Shown: positions 23,467 to 32,393 of the stretch, in pieces
Layout: each line of letters begins with the position of its first letter
Numbering within the stretch: position 1 is the stretch's first letter
NCBI RefSeq assembly: GCF_000364445.2
Contig: NZ_CP043538.1
Span: 4,235,447 to 4,299,446, forward strand
Length of the DNA: 64,000 nt
DNA from: Methylobacterium mesophilicum SR1.6/6
GTDB lineage: Bacteria; Pseudomonadota; Alphaproteobacteria; Rhizobiales; Beijerinckiaceae
Direction of reading: 5' to 3'
Notes under the pieces: generated by a model
The model's input: the letters and a program-made list of their open reading frames with translations, nothing else
The model's database searches: none
What the model was told of the DNA's origin: nothing
Program-made: the position numbers and the translations under genes

Positions 23467-24867
23467 ATGTCCTACGATCTCGTCGTCATCGGCACCGGCC
23501 CCGGCGGCTACGTCTGCGCGATCCGCGCGGCGCAGCTCGGCCTGCGGACCGCGGTCGTCGAGAAGCGCGCGACGCACGGGGGCACATGCCTCAACGTCGG
23601 CTGCATCCCGTCGAAGGCGCTGCTCCACGCCTCCGAGGCATTCGAGGAGGCCAACAAGCACTTCGCTGATCTCGGCATCGATGTCGGCACGCCGAAGCTC
23701 GACCTGAAGAAGATGATGGCGTTCAAGGCCGAGGGCGTCGCCGGCAACACCAAGGGCGTCGAGTTCCTGCTGAAGAAGAACAAGGTCGACACCTTCCACG
23801 GCACCGGCCGGATCGCCGGGGCGGGCCGCGTCGAGGTCATCGCCGAGGATGGCGGCAACCAGATGCTGGAGACCAAGAGCATCGTCATCGCCACCGGCTC
23901 CGACGTGGCACGCCTGCCCGGCGTCACCATCGATGAGAAGATCGTGGTCTCCTCGACCGGCGCCCTCGACCTCGATCGGGTGCCGAAGAAGCTCCTCGTC
24001 ATCGGCGCCGGGGTGATCGGTCTCGAACTGGGCTCGGTCTGGCGTCGGCTCGGCTCCGAGGTCACGGTGGTCGAGTACCTGGATCGCGTGCTGCCCGGCA
24101 TGGATGGCGAGGTCGGCAAGCAGTTCCAGCGGATCCTGACCAAGCAGGGCATCGCCTTCAAGCTGTCCACCAAGGTGACGGGCGTCGAGGTCGGCAAGAA
24201 GGGTGCGAGCGTCACCGTCGAGCCGGCCGGGGGCGGTGCGGCGGAATCGCTGCAGGCGGACGTGGTCCTCGTCTGCATCGGCCGGGTGCCCTTCACGGAA
24301 GGGCTCGGCCTCGACACGGTCGGCGTTCAGCGGGACGACAAGGGGCGCATCCAGACGGATTCGCACTACGCCACCAACGTCACCGGCATCTACGCCATCG
24401 GCGACGTGATCGCCGGCCCGATGCTCGCCCACAAGGCCGAGGACGAGGGTGTGGCGGTGGCCGAGATGCTGGCCGGCCAGTCCGGCCACGTGAATTACGG
24501 CGTGATCCCCAACGTGGTCTACACGTTCCCGGAGGTCGCCTCGGTGGGCAAGACCGAGGAGGAGCTGACGAAGGACGGCATCGCCTACAACGCCGGCAAG
24601 TTCCCCTTCACGGCCAACGGCCGGGCCAAGGCGAACGGCACCACGGACGGCTTCGTGAAGGTGCTGGCGGACGCCCAGACCGACCGGGTGCTCGGCGTGC
24701 ACATCGTGGGCGCGGATGCCGGCAACCTGATCGCCGAGGTGGCGGTCGCGATGGAGTTCGGCGCCTCGTCGGAGGACATCGCCCGGACCTGTCACGCGCA
24801 CCCGACGCTCACGGAAGCCGTCAAGGAAGCCGCGCTGGCCGTGAACAAGCGCGCCATCCACGTCTGA
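23467..24867 (+). CDS. lpdA: Dihydrolipoyl dehydrogenase (E3)
   Basis: A 466-residue FAD enzyme that reoxidises the lipoyl arm of SucB, giving NADH. FAD-binding [10 protein letters not shown] is at the N-terminus; the redox disulphide is C41 and C46 in [12 protein letters not shown]; an NAD-binding [17 protein letters not shown] follows; the active-site HAHPTLTE is near the C-terminus. The ATG at 23467 is chosen over a long upstream extension that overlaps the SDR gene. Position next to sucAB suggests it serves the 2-oxoglutarate complex, although E3 is often shared. Confidence 0.97.
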   Translation: MSYDLVVIGTGPGGYVCAIRAAQLGLRTAVVEKRATHGGTCLNVGCIPSKALLHASEAFEEANKHFADLGIDVGTPKLDLKKMMAFKAEGVAGNTKGVEFLLKKNKVDTFHGTGRIAGAGRVEVIAEDGGNQMLETKSIVIATGSDVARLPGVTIDEKIVVSSTGALDLDRVPKKLLVIGAGVIGLELGSVWRRLGSEVTVVEYLDRVLPGMDGEVGKQFQRILTKQGIAFKLSTKVTGVEVGKKGASVTVEPAGGGAAESLQADVVLVCIGRVPFTEGLGLDTVGVQRDDKGRIQTDSHYATNVTGIYAIGDVIAGPMLAHKAEDEGVAVAEMLAGQSGHVNYGVIPNVVYTFPEVASVGKTEEELTKDGIAYNAGKFPFTANGRAKANGTTDGFVKVLADAQTDRVLGVHIVGADAGNLIAEVAVAMEFGASSEDIARTCHAHPTLTEAVKEAALAVNKRAIHV

Positions 24868-24944
24868 CCGAAGGGCGGACGCCGGGCGTCCACTCAGTCC
24901 GGTGTACCGGGCGTGGATCTCAGACACGCCCTCTCGTGCTGGTG

Positions 24945-24989
24945 CCGGAGCGATCTGGAGGCCTCGATGGGGCCTCCAGATCGCTCCGG
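24945..24989 (+). terminator. Large perfect hairpin after lpdA
   Basis: Two 19-base arms, ccggagcgatctggaggcc (24945-24963) and its exact reverse complement (24971-24989), flank a 7-base loop. It begins about 78 bases after lpdA and lies before the convergent response-regulator gene. No T run follows on either strand. It probably marks the end of the TCA operon transcript, or blocks transcription and decay from both sides. Confidence 0.6.
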
Positions 24990-25059
24990 GACCCCTGGAG
25001 CGTCCCTCGCGAGGCCCGCATCGCGGTCACGGCAGGCTGAAGCCGTGGGTGGCGCGGGA

Positions 25060-25917
25060 TCAGGCGATCTTGCGCCGGGCGTTCGGCAGGTCGGCGATCC
25101 GCAGCAAGGCGCTCGGCGCGGGCGGCGCGGTCAGCGCATTCAGCAGATACGGCCGGCGGAGACCCAACGCGTTGTGCAGGGCGAGGTCGATGTCGCGGGC
25201 GTAGAACGGCATTCGCAGCACCGCGTCGACGCCGAAGTAGCGGCCCGCCTGGGCGACCGACTCCAGCTCGGCCGTGGTCAGCAGGGTGATCCGCGTGGCG
25301 AGCCCGAGGGGCTGGATCTGGCAGGCAAGTTCAAGCCCATCGATTCCGTTGAGCTTCACGTCGATGAAGGCGAAGTCGTAGGACGCGAGCTTCAGCTGCT
25401 TCAGGGCGTGGCGCCCATCATCGGTCTCGTCGAGTTCGATCGCGAAGCCGCTCCGGGCCACCACGCGGCTGATCGCCGAGCGGCCGGCCGGGGTCGAGCA
25501 GGCGAGGAGCGCCCGTGTCGGCGCCCGGCGCCGGACATCGGCGTGCAGGAGCTGCTCGATATGGCTCGGGTCGAGGGGCGTCTTCAGGACCTCGTAGGCC
25601 CCGAGACTGGTGGCGATCTCCTGCCAGTGCGGCATGACGCGGGTCGCCACCAAGACCAGGCAGGGCGGCTCGGCCCCGGCCCGGCGGGCGACCGCCACGG
25701 CCTCGGGTCCGCTGAGATCTTCGAGCTGCAGTCCGACGAAGGCGAGGGTGGGGCGGTGCTGGAGCAGGATGTCGCACAGGGCTTGGCCGGAGGTTGCCTC
25801 GTCGATCACGGCCTGCGGATCGAAGCGCTGCACCACCGTTCGCAGAGAGTCGCGACGACCCGCATCGCAATCCGCGATCACGACACGCGCCGACCTCCTC
25901 CTGTCTTCGAGCCCCAT
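25060..25917 (-). CDS. Response regulator with two receiver domains, the first degenerate
   Basis: A 285-residue protein with two CheY-like receiver domains and no output domain. The first (about 11-125) has the acidic pair (D16, D18), and K112 in VLKTP, but the phospho-acceptor site reads AFVGLQL, with G62 where aspartate is expected. The second (about 134-255) has FAFIDVKL with D186 as the acceptor, but its first acidic site is weak (LLACSTPAG) and the conserved lysine position reads LRMPF. So neither domain is fully canonical. The ATG at 25917 is used; a GTG at 25956 is possible. No sensor kinase is adjacent. Confidence 0.82.
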   Translation of the reverse strand: MGLEDRRRSARVVIADCDAGRRDSLRTVVQRFDPQAVIDEATSGQALCDILLQHRPTLAFVGLQLEDLSGPEAVAVARRAGAEPPCLVLVATRVMPHWQEIATSLGAYEVLKTPLDPSHIEQLLHADVRRRAPTRALLACSTPAGRSAISRVVARSGFAIELDETDDGRHALKQLKLASYDFAFIDVKLNGIDGLELACQIQPLGLATRITLLTTAELESVAQAGRYFGVDAVLRMPFYARDIDLALHNALGLRRPYLLNALTAPPAPSALLRIADLPNARRKIA

Positions 25918-26071
25918 GGCGTCCGTCCGAGCCGATCCGTTCCCTGACGCTGACACTGGACTTAGATCGTGACGAAGATCTTAAAAAAATCGGCTGTTCA
26001 CTCAGACTTGAGGTTATCAGCCCTAAATCCCCTACACTCGGAATCAATAACTGCTGCTCAAACCGGATGAA

Positions 26072-27040
26072 TTAGCGGCTAAACCGCGGGTGGGCGGACG
26101 CGTAGGCACTCATCAGCCGGGCGGCGTCGACGTGGGTGTAAAGCTGCGTGGTCGACAACGAGGCGTGCCCCAGGAGTTCCTGGATGGCTCGCAATTCTCC
26201 CTGGCGGGCGAGCAGATGCGTCGCGAACGAGTGGCGCAGGGCGTGTGGCGTGGCGCTGTCGGGCAGGCCGAGGGCGCCGCGAGCCCGGGCGACGGTGTAC
26301 TGGATGATCCGCGGCGAGAGGGGCCCGCCCCGGGCTCCGACGAAGAGCGGGCCGTCCGGCGGCAGCGGCAGCGGACAGGCGGCGACGTAATCGGCGACCG
26401 CCCGCGCCACCACCGGCAGGATCGGCACCATGCGCTGCTTGCCACCCTTTCCGAGCACCATGACCTGATCGCTGCCGGGCAGGGGCGCGTCGCGACGGGC
26501 AAGGCCGAGGGCCTCCGAGATGCGCAGGCCCGCCCCGTAGAGGAGCGCCAGCACCGCGGCGTCCCGGGCGAGCACCCAGGGCTCGCGCTCCTCGCCGGCC
26601 CGAATGCCCGTATCGGTGAGTGCAACGGCGGCCTGCACGGGCAGGGGGCGGGGCAGGCGCCGCGGGACCTTGGGCGAGCGTACGCCGCCCAGCGCCGAGA
26701 CGGTGCCGTGGCCCTCCCGTTCCAGGTAGCGCGCGAAGGAGCGCAATCCGGCGAGCATGCGCATCAGCGAGCGGCCGGACACCTCGTCGGCCCGGCGCGC
26801 GGCCATGAAGGCGCGGATGTCGCGAACCTTCAGGGCGACGAGCATCGGAATCGTGGGCGTGCCCTGACGCGACGCCAGATGGCGGAGGAACTGGCGCAGG
26901 TCGCGCCCGTAGGCTTCTACGGTGTTGGGCGACATCCGCCGCTCACGCGCGAGCCCCTCCGTCCAGGCCCGGACGAGTTCGCGCAGGCGCGCGTCGCCCG
27001 GAATCAGCATCAGGTCGTCGGTCGTGGGGGACGCAGTCAT
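26072..27040 (-). CDS. xerC: Tyrosine recombinase XerC
   Basis: A 322-residue site-specific recombinase for resolving chromosome dimers at dif with XerD. The N-terminal SAM-like DNA-binding domain (about 15-105) includes [14 protein letters not shown]. The catalytic set is complete: R in [11 protein letters not shown] in [20 protein letters not shown] in LLGHASLST and the nucleophile Tyr in TQLYTHV. I use the ATG at 27040 ([10 protein letters not shown]); the frame extends further but runs into the intergenic region. The local setting, near ruvC and without mobile-element genes, favours the housekeeping enzyme rather than an integrase. Confidence 0.93.
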   Translation of the reverse strand: MTASPTTDDLMLIPGDARLRELVRAWTEGLARERRMSPNTVEAYGRDLRQFLRHLASRQGTPTIPMLVALKVRDIRAFMAARRADEVSGRSLMRMLAGLRSFARYLEREGHGTVSALGGVRSPKVPRRLPRPLPVQAAVALTDTGIRAGEEREPWVLARDAAVLALLYGAGLRISEALGLARRDAPLPGSDQVMVLGKGGKQRMVPILPVVARAVADYVAACPLPLPPDGPLFVGARGGPLSPRIIQYTVARARGALGLPDSATPHALRHSFATHLLARQGELRAIQELLGHASLSTTQLYTHVDAARLMSAYASAHPRFSR

Positions 27041-27146
27041 GCGTTCAATCGATCGAATGAGTCTTGCCGCGCCCTTAATGCACACGACGGCTCGCGCGGA
27101 CGTCGTTCGATTCGCGCCGCGCAGTCCCCCGTGCCAAGCTGGGCCG

Positions 27147-27467
27147 ATGACCATCCTGGCCTATGCCGGCGCCGCCTTCGCGGAGATCGCCGGATGCTTC
27201 GCGTTCTGGTCTTGGCTGCGGCTCGGCCGCTCCGTCTGGTGGGTCCTGCCCGGCCTGGCCTCCCTGGCGGCGTTCGCCGGCCTGCTGACGCTGGTGGACA
27301 GTCCGGCGGCGGGACGCGCCTTCGCGGCCTATGGCGGGGTCTACGTCGCCGCTTCGGTGATGTGGCTGTGGCTCGCCGAGGGACAGCGGCCCGATCGCTG
27401 GGACCTCGCGGGCAGCGCCGTCTGCCTCGCCGGGACGGCGCTGATCCTGCTGGGCCGACGCGGCTGA
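27147..27467 (+). CDS. ynfA: YnfA family (UPF0060) small membrane protein
   Basis: A 106-residue protein with four predicted membrane spans. The pattern [20 protein letters not shown], then a [25 protein letters not shown] segment and a last span, is characteristic of YnfA/UPF0060. The family resembles small multidrug resistance (SMR) transporters in size and topology. The ATG at 27147 is inside a longer open frame. It is divergent from xerC by about 106 bases and nearly abuts the convergent AhpD-like gene. Confidence 0.92.
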   Translation: MTILAYAGAAFAEIAGCFAFWSWLRLGRSVWWVLPGLASLAAFAGLLTLVDSPAAGRAFAAYGGVYVAASVMWLWLAEGQRPDRWDLAGSAVCLAGTALILLGRRG

Positions 27468-27474
27468 CGCGGGC

Positions 27475-28047
27475 TCAGCGGCCCATCGCGTAGAACTCGG
27501 CGTTCGGCCGCAGATCCGCCACGCTGGCAAGCCGGTTGGAGAGGGCGAAGAGGGCGGTGATCGCCGCGATGTCCCAGATGTCGTCCGGGCTGAAGCCGTG
27601 CTCGGCGAGCGCAGCGTGGTCCGCCGCGCCGACCGCCTGGGAGGCCGTCGCGACCTTCACCGCGAAGGCCAGCATGGCGCGCTGGCGCGGGGTGATGTCG
27701 GCCTTGGCGTAATTGACCGCGACCTGATCGGCGATCAGCGGATTCTTGGCCCGGACCCGCAGGATCGCCCCATGGGCGACCACGCAGTAGAGGCACTGGT
27801 TGGCCGCGCTGGTGGCCACCACGATCATCTCGCGGTCGGCCTTGGTCAGGCCGCCGGGCCGGTCCATCAGCGCATCGTGATAGGCCATGAAGGCTCGAAA
27901 CTCGTCCGGGCGGTGGGCCAGCGCCAGGAAGATGTTCGGCACGAAGCCCGCCTTCTCCTGCACCAGGGCGATCCGGGCCCGGAGATCCTCCGGCATGTCC
28001 GAGAGCTTCGGTACCGGGAAGCGGCTGATCGGGGCGTCCGCGCTCAT
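27475..28047 (-). CDS. AhpD-like peroxidase-related protein (carboxymuconolactone decarboxylase fold)
   Basis: A 190-residue protein with the AhpD-type active site: E73, C85, C88 and H92 in NQCLYCVVAH. This pattern reduces or relays electrons to peroxides. The sequence MPEDLRARIALVQEKAGFVPN at the start is typical of the uncharacterised peroxidase-related subgroup. I use the ATG at 28047, which has GAGG 6 bases upstream; a second ATG two codons earlier sits directly on that site. It is divergent from ruvC by 90 bases. Confidence 0.88.
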   Translation of the reverse strand: MSADAPISRFPVPKLSDMPEDLRARIALVQEKAGFVPNIFLALAHRPDEFRAFMAYHDALMDRPGGLTKADREMIVVATSAANQCLYCVVAHGAILRVRAKNPLIADQVAVNYAKADITPRQRAMLAFAVKVATASQAVGAADHAALAEHGFSPDDIWDIAAITALFALSNRLASVADLRPNAEFYAMGR

Positions 28048-28137
28048 GGTCATCCTCGGAATTCGCGCGCCTTGGTGAAACCAAGCGTTCACGATACGTA
28101 CGGCAGCTTCGGGCCGTTCGTCGAGCCGTGGAGCACC

Positions 28138-28761
28138 ATGTCCAGCGCCGTCCGCATCCTCGGCATCGATCCCGGGCTCCGCCGCACCGGTTGGGGCCTC
28201 ATCACCGCGCAGGGGGTGAAGCTCACCTACGGCGATTGCGGTGTCGTCACGTCGGACGGCGACCTTCCGCTGGCCCTGAGGCTGCGCGAGCTGTTCGAGG
28301 GCATCAGCCGCATCGTCGAAGCCGTGCGGCCCGACGAGGTCGCCGTGGAGGAGACCTTCGTCAACAAGGACGCCCAGGCGACGCTCAAGCTCGGCCATGC
28401 CCGGGCCATGGCGCTGGTGGTCCCGGCGCTCGCCGGGCTGCCGGTGTTCGAGTACGCGGCGAACCTGATCAAGAAGACCGTCGCGGGCTCCGGCCACGCC
28501 GAGAAGGTCCAGATCCAGGCGATGGTGCGCTTCCTGCTGCCGAAGGCCGAGTTCCGCGTCGCCGATGCCGCCGACGCGCTGGCCATCGCGATCACCCATG
28601 CCAGCCACCGGGACGCACACGCGCTCCGTCGGGCGCATCTGTCGGGCGGCAAGCGCCGCAGCCTCACCGGCCAGGCGGCCGCCGGACAGGGTCTCGAAGG
28701 GAAGGGTTTCTCCGCCGCCGCAGCCGCGCGCATCGAGGCCGCGCTGGCCAAACAGAGTTGA
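28138..28761 (+). CDS. ruvC: Holliday junction resolvase RuvC
   Basis: A 207-residue endonuclease that cuts Holliday junctions with RuvAB during recombinational repair. The first catalytic Asp is D11 in ILGIDPGLRRTGWG; an acidic residue follows in VAVEETFVNKD and the last two in VADAADALAIAITHA, in the family order. It is longer than E. coli RuvC by a Lys/Gly/Ala-rich tail after residue 170. RuvA and RuvB genes often follow ruvC, but here the next feature is tRNA-Tyr on the other strand. Confidence 0.95.
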   Translation: MSSAVRILGIDPGLRRTGWGLITAQGVKLTYGDCGVVTSDGDLPLALRLRELFEGISRIVEAVRPDEVAVEETFVNKDAQATLKLGHARAMALVVPALAGLPVFEYAANLIKKTVAGSGHAEKVQIQAMVRFLLPKAEFRVADAADALAIAITHASHRDAHALRRAHLSGGKRRSLTGQAAAGQGLEGKGFSAAAAARIEAALAKQS

Positions 28762-28778
28762 CGGGACCGGGAAGGACT

Positions 28779-28862
28779 TGGTGGGGGAAGTAGGACTCGA
28801 ACCTACGAAGCTTACGCAGCGGATTTACAGTCCGCCCCCTTTGCCGCTCGGGACATTCCCCC
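28779..28862 (-). tRNA. tRNA-Tyr (anticodon GTA)
   Basis: The minus strand reads a complete class II tRNA of 84 bases including an encoded CCA. The 7-bp acceptor stem pairs GGGGGAA with TTCCCCC. The anticodon arm is GCGGACTGTAAATCCGC with GTA (plus-strand bases 28826-28828), a long variable arm follows, and the T arm contains GTTCGAGTCC. Anticodon and long variable arm together identify tyrosine. It is preceded by a good promoter at 28889-28917. Confidence 0.96.
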
Positions 28863-29308
28863 AAGGCGGGTTTGTCACCCGCGGCGCCCTTATGGTGAGG
28901 GGTGGGCCGGGTGTCAACGCTTGTCGTGACCGGATCCATGATGCCGCGTGAAGCGGAGACGCGCGGCGCCGCCCGCGCCGTGTCCCGGCTCGCGCGCTGT
29001 TCCCGCTGGAGCGGAAGAACCGCGACACCCCGCACGGATGCACCGTGGGCTCGCCGCGGGACTCGCGGGCGTTACGGATCGACGGTTCCTGCCGGCGGCT
29101 CTGGGCTTCGTGCAGGCAGCCAAGACGCTCACCGCCGGCCAGCCACGGCCGGAGAGCGACGGCAGGCCGGAGACGCGACGCCTCGGCCAGACCGGGCCAG
29201 ACTGACGCGCGCCTCGGGACGAAAACGCGAACGTTCCGCGACTCCGGGGATTCCCAAAAGAATCCCGATCGGTCACGGTGCGCACATGTTCCCCTGCGTC
29301 GCCGGCCA
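28863..29308. other. Intergenic region between tRNA-Tyr and the helicase gene
   Basis: These 446 bases hold the tRNA-Tyr promoter at one end. Open frames on both strands are Arg/Pro-rich and not convincing. No repeat of the tRNA 3' end or integrase is present, so there is no sign of an integrated element at this tRNA. Confidence 0.5.
28889..28917 (-). promoter_or_regulatory. Promoter of tRNA-Tyr
   Basis: On the minus strand a perfect -35 TTGACA (28912-28917) is followed after exactly 17 bases by CATAAG (28889-28894), four of six matches to the -10 consensus. The tRNA 5' end is 27 bases further on. The spacing and position make this the best promoter in the window. Confidence 0.75.
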
Positions 29309-31159
29309 TTGACCCGCCCCGCCCCGTCCCTGCGGTCGCACCAGCGCACGCTGATGGCGCTGGTCGATGCCATGGCCCGCGGGGAGGCGGTCCATATACG
29401 GAAGATCCTGGCCGCGGTGACGCCCGGCGGCGGCAAGTCGCTTCTGCCGGTGATCGCCGCGCACCGGCTCATCGCGGCCGGGCTGGTCGCGCGGGTGGTC
29501 TGGGTGGTGCCGCGGGACTCCCTGAGGCTGCAGGCCGAGGAGGCCTTCGCCGATCCGCTCTGGCGCGCCACCTTCGGGCATGCCCTCAGCGTGCGCGCGG
29601 CCGACAACGAACGCGATCCTGCCCGAGGCTTGGCCGGTTACGTCACCACCTATCAGGCAGTCGCCGCCGCCCCGGCGCTTCACCTCGCGGAGGCGCGGGC
29701 GCACCGCACGCTCTTGGTCGTCGACGAGGTCCACCACCTCCCGGTACCCGGGCGGCCGGGATCCGAGGAGGCGTCGCCGGAGGAGAGCGAAGCGGGGGCT
29801 TGGTCCCGGGCAATGCTGCCCCTGATGGAGGCGGCCGCGTTCCGCCTTTACCTCTCCGGCACGCTGGAACGGGCGGACGGGCGGCGCATCCTCGGACTGC
29901 CCTACCAGCCGGCCGCGCTGGGGCGCGGACCGGAACTCGATCTCGACGCCCCGGGCCTCGCGGTGATCGGCTACTCCCGGGCGCAGGCGCTCGCCGAGCG
30001 GGCGGTGCTGCCGGTCACGTTCGGAGCCATCGATGGCGAGGCGAGCTGGCTGGAAGGCGGGCGGATCGCCGGCGACAGCCCCCGGGTCGGGCCGCACAGA
30101 CTCGGCGCCGGCTCGGTGCGGGTCACGACCCGGCCGGCCCTGTTCACGGCCCTGCGCACGGGCTTCGCCCGCGATCTCCTGAGCGAAGCCTTCCACGCCA
30201 CGAAGCGCCTGCGCGCCCGGCGCCGTGCCGAGCGGGGCCTTCCGGCCGGCGAGACGGTGCGGGGTCTCGGCAAGCTCCTCGTCGTGGCGCCGGACCAAGC
30301 GAGCGCCCGCGCGTATCTCGCGACCCTGCGGAGCTGGATGCCGCCGGGACAGGGGGAGCGGGACGTGCGCCTCGCCACCTCCGGCCAGGGCGACGCCCAC
30401 GCGGCCCTCGCCGCGTTCCGCCTCACGCCCGAACCGGCCATCCTCGTCACCGTGGCCATGGCGTACGAGGGGCTCGACGCCCCGGAGGTCGCGGTGGTCG
30501 CCGCGCTCACCCATATCCGCTCGCGCCCCTGGCTGGAGCAGATGCTGGCGCGGGCCACCCGGGTCGATCCCCACGCGGGGTCCTACGACGCGCAGCAGGC
30601 GCTGATCTTCCACCCCGATGACCCGCTCTTCGCCCGCTTTCGTCTCGAACTCGAGACCGAGCAGGGCAGCAGCGTGCGTCCGCCGCGCGAGCGGCCGGCG
30701 AGCGCCGTCGTGCCCGAGCGGACCCGCTGGCGCGACGACGAACCCGCCGGGATCACGCCCCTGGAGAGCAACGCGATCGGCCTTCGCTATGCCCTGCTGC
30801 GTCCGCGCCTCGCCGAACCGGCACCGGCCGCACCGGCGCCGGAACCCCCTTCGATCACCGAGCGGACCCTGCGGCAGAGGCTCGCCGCGACGGTGGCGGC
30901 ACAGGCGGTCGAGGACGAAGCCTCCCTGCGCGTGCCGCGCGGCGGCAACCTAGCGCATCGCTACAACGCCGTCCTGAAGCGCGTCCTGGGCAAGGGCCGC
31001 GCGACGATGACGCTTCCCGAGCTCGAGGCGGCGCTCGCCTGGCTTGAACGAAACCGCCTGTCGGACCATCTCGACCGCCTCGACGGCGACGCCCGCTACG
31101 CCTGGTCGGCCCGCCAGCGCCGCGGCCGCTGGCAACCGGAACGCGCTGCCGGTCGCTGA
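29309..31159 (+). CDS. SF2 DEXH-box helicase, uncharacterised
   Basis: A protein of about 616 residues if it starts at the TTG at 29309. Helicase motifs: motif I VTPGGGKS (near residue 42), Ia VVWVVPRDSL, II LLVVDEVHHL (a DEVH box), III LYLSGTL, then the C-terminal RecA domain with VTVAMAYEGLDAPEVAVVAA (motif V) and EQMLARATR (motif VI). After about residue 440 comes a Pro/Ala-rich linker and a helical C-terminal domain I do not recognise. The layout resembles DEAD/DEAH helicases of the ResIII/UvrB type. The start is uncertain; an ATG at 29354 is the first Met but would cut the residues before motif I short. It is followed by the duplicated small gene, with a 23-base gap. Its substrate (DNA or RNA) is unknown. 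Confidence 0.8.
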   Translation: MTRPAPSLRSHQRTLMALVDAMARGEAVHIRKILAAVTPGGGKSLLPVIAAHRLIAAGLVARVVWVVPRDSLRLQAEEAFADPLWRATFGHALSVRAADNERDPARGLAGYVTTYQAVAAAPALHLAEARAHRTLLVVDEVHHLPVPGRPGSEEASPEESEAGAWSRAMLPLMEAAAFRLYLSGTLERADGRRILGLPYQPAALGRGPELDLDAPGLAVIGYSRAQALAERAVLPVTFGAIDGEASWLEGGRIAGDSPRVGPHRLGAGSVRVTTRPALFTALRTGFARDLLSEAFHATKRLRARRRAERGLPAGETVRGLGKLLVVAPDQASARAYLATLRSWMPPGQGERDVRLATSGQGDAHAALAAFRLTPEPAILVTVAMAYEGLDAPEVAVVAALTHIRSRPWLEQMLARATRVDPHAGSYDAQQALIFHPDDPLFARFRLELETEQGSSVRPPRERPASAVVPERTRWRDDEPAGITPLESNAIGLRYALLRPRLAEPAPAAPAPEPPSITERTLRQRLAATVAAQAVEDEASLRVPRGGNLAHRYNAVLKRVLGKGRATMTLPELEAALAWLERNRLSDHLDRLDGDARYAWSARQRRGRWQPERAAGR

Positions 31160-31557
31160 AGCGAAACCGTGAGGAGCGTCCGATGACCGAGAGCTTGCCG
31201 GCGGAATTCGCCGCGACCCTGACGGGCGACGCGCCCCCCGCGGGGTGGCCGGCGCCGCTCGCGGCGCTCTGGTGGCTCGCCCGCGAACCGGGGGAGCCGG
31301 GCTCGGAAGGCTGGGAGCGGGCGCACGCCCTCGTCCGCCAGCGCCGCGGCCGCTGGCAACCGGAACGCGCTGCCGGTCGCTGAAGCGAAACCGTGAGGAG
31401 CGTCCGATGACCGAGAGCTTGCCGGCGGAATTCGCCGCGACCCTGACGGGCGACGCGCCCCCGCGGGGTGGCCGGCGCCGCTCGCGGCGCTCTGGTGGCT
31501 CGCCCGCGAACCGGGGGAGCCGGGCTCGGAAGGCTGGGAGCGGGCGCACGCCCTCGT
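31111..31557 (+). repeat. 224-bp direct tandem duplication
   Basis: Copy 1 is 31111-31334 and copy 2 is 31335-31557. They are identical except for one base: a run of six C in copy 1 (in gcgccccccg) is five C in copy 2. Each copy holds the last 16 codons of the helicase, the spacer with its ribosome binding site, and the first 50 or so codons of the next gene. The near-perfect identity means the event is recent, or an assembly artefact. Confidence 0.93.
31183..31383 (+). CDS. Chimeric 66-residue ORF made by the duplication
   Basis: This frame starts at the intact ribosome binding site and ATG of copy 1. Its first 51 residues (MTESLPAEFAATLTGDAPPA onward, to HALV) are the proper start of the downstream gene. 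It then crosses the copy junction and ends with a second copy of the helicase tail (RQRRGRWQPERAAGR). It may be translated but is a product of the duplication, not a native protein. Confidence 0.5.
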   Translation: MTESLPAEFAATLTGDAPPAGWPAPLAALWWLAREPGEPGSEGWERAHALVRQRRGRWQPERAAGR

Positions 31558-31723
31558 CCAGGACGCGACCGGTCCCGAAGCCGCCTGGGTCCACGCCCAT
31601 CTTCACCGGATCGAGGGCGATGCCGGCAACGCGCGCTACTGGTACGGCCGCGCCGGCCGCAGCGAAGCCCTGGGGCCGACGGCGGAGGAACGGACCGCCC
31701 TCATCGTCGCCCTCTTGGCCTAA
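31407..31723 (+). pseudogene. Frameshifted small gene downstream of the helicase
   Basis: Copy 2 of the gene start (ATG at 31407) is followed by the only copy of the gene end, which stops at the TAA at 31721. A missing C in the copy 2 C run shifts the frame after about 19 codons. Restoring that base gives a protein of 105 residues: TGDAPPAGWPAPLAALWW, then VQDATGPEAAWVHAHLHRIE, GNARYWYGRAGRSEALGP and ending IVALLA. The restored protein is soluble and Trp/Ala-rich. Many alphaproteobacterial hypothetical proteins carry a similar YWYxRAGR segment; the function is unknown. A sequencing error in the C run would make this an intact gene. Confidence 0.75.
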
Positions 31724-32393
31724 GGTTAGGCCCGCGGGTCGCGAGGCATCGAGTTCGGTTTCTACCTTGGCAAGATCGGCACGCGCACTCGGCGAGGCAT
31801 ATTACTCATGGAATTGGTCTTGTAATCTGTTTTCGATCCCGGACTTCGTACGGATCGTACGATGATCCTGATCTGTATCGCCGAAACCACGTCATCAACT
31901 GATATTAACGTTTATCACCTGCGATGATTCTCCGCAGTTTTCGGTCATACGACGCGGCTTTTCCCACAGAAATTGTATTTTACCGCTTCCCTGTTCATTG
32001 AAAGCTGATTATGCGTGCGGATCTTGAGTCGACCAACAGGGCAGCCGACTGATCGCCGTGATGAGTGTGGGATGTTTAATCTGCGGCATCGGTTTCGCGG
32101 GCCTCTCACTGCGCTTCCCGGCGCGTGCGGCCGAGCTGGAACGCTGGTGCGGGATCTGCATCGTGCTTGGATTGTGCCTGCTCGGCGTGGCGCTTCATGG
32201 CGCCCGCGCCTAGCTGTGGCGGCCGGCACGGTCCATGACGGCACGCTGATTGGGTGATCGCAGAGACCTCCCGCCTCCTGAGGGCGCGGCGCAGCGGGCC
32301 TCGAAGGATGAGAGGATCAGGCTGGAGGCCCCATATCCGACCGTTCCGGTCTCGTGCCGTGTCCCCTGCGTGGATCAGCGGGGCCGGTGCCTG
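31724..32393. other. Gap with one possible short gene and an AT-rich part
   Basis: These 670 bases lie between the broken small gene and the zinc-ribbon protein, which converge on it. Bases about 31830-32015 are clearly AT-richer than the surroundings. A 50-codon frame at 32061 is listed separately. Other frames are poor in quality. I see no terminator or repeat. Confidence 0.5.
32061..32213 (+). CDS. Possible 50-residue membrane peptide
   Basis: A short frame from ATG 32061 (or GTG 32058) to TAG 32211. It reads MSVGCLICGIGFAGLSLRF, then a charged stretch (ARAAELERW), then CGICIVLGLCLLGVALHGA. The two hydrophobic parts with a charged stretch between them look like a real two-span mini-protein. 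No clear ribosome binding site is seen, so the call rests on composition alone. Four cysteines are unusual for so short a protein. Confidence 0.4.
   Translation: MSVGCLICGIGFAGLSLRFPARAAELERWCGICIVLGLCLLGVALHGARA

Noticed and set aside
28779..28862. tRNA-Tyr as an attachment site for an integrated element
   Set aside because: No repeat of the tRNA end or adjacent integrase; XerC here looks like the housekeeping enzyme.
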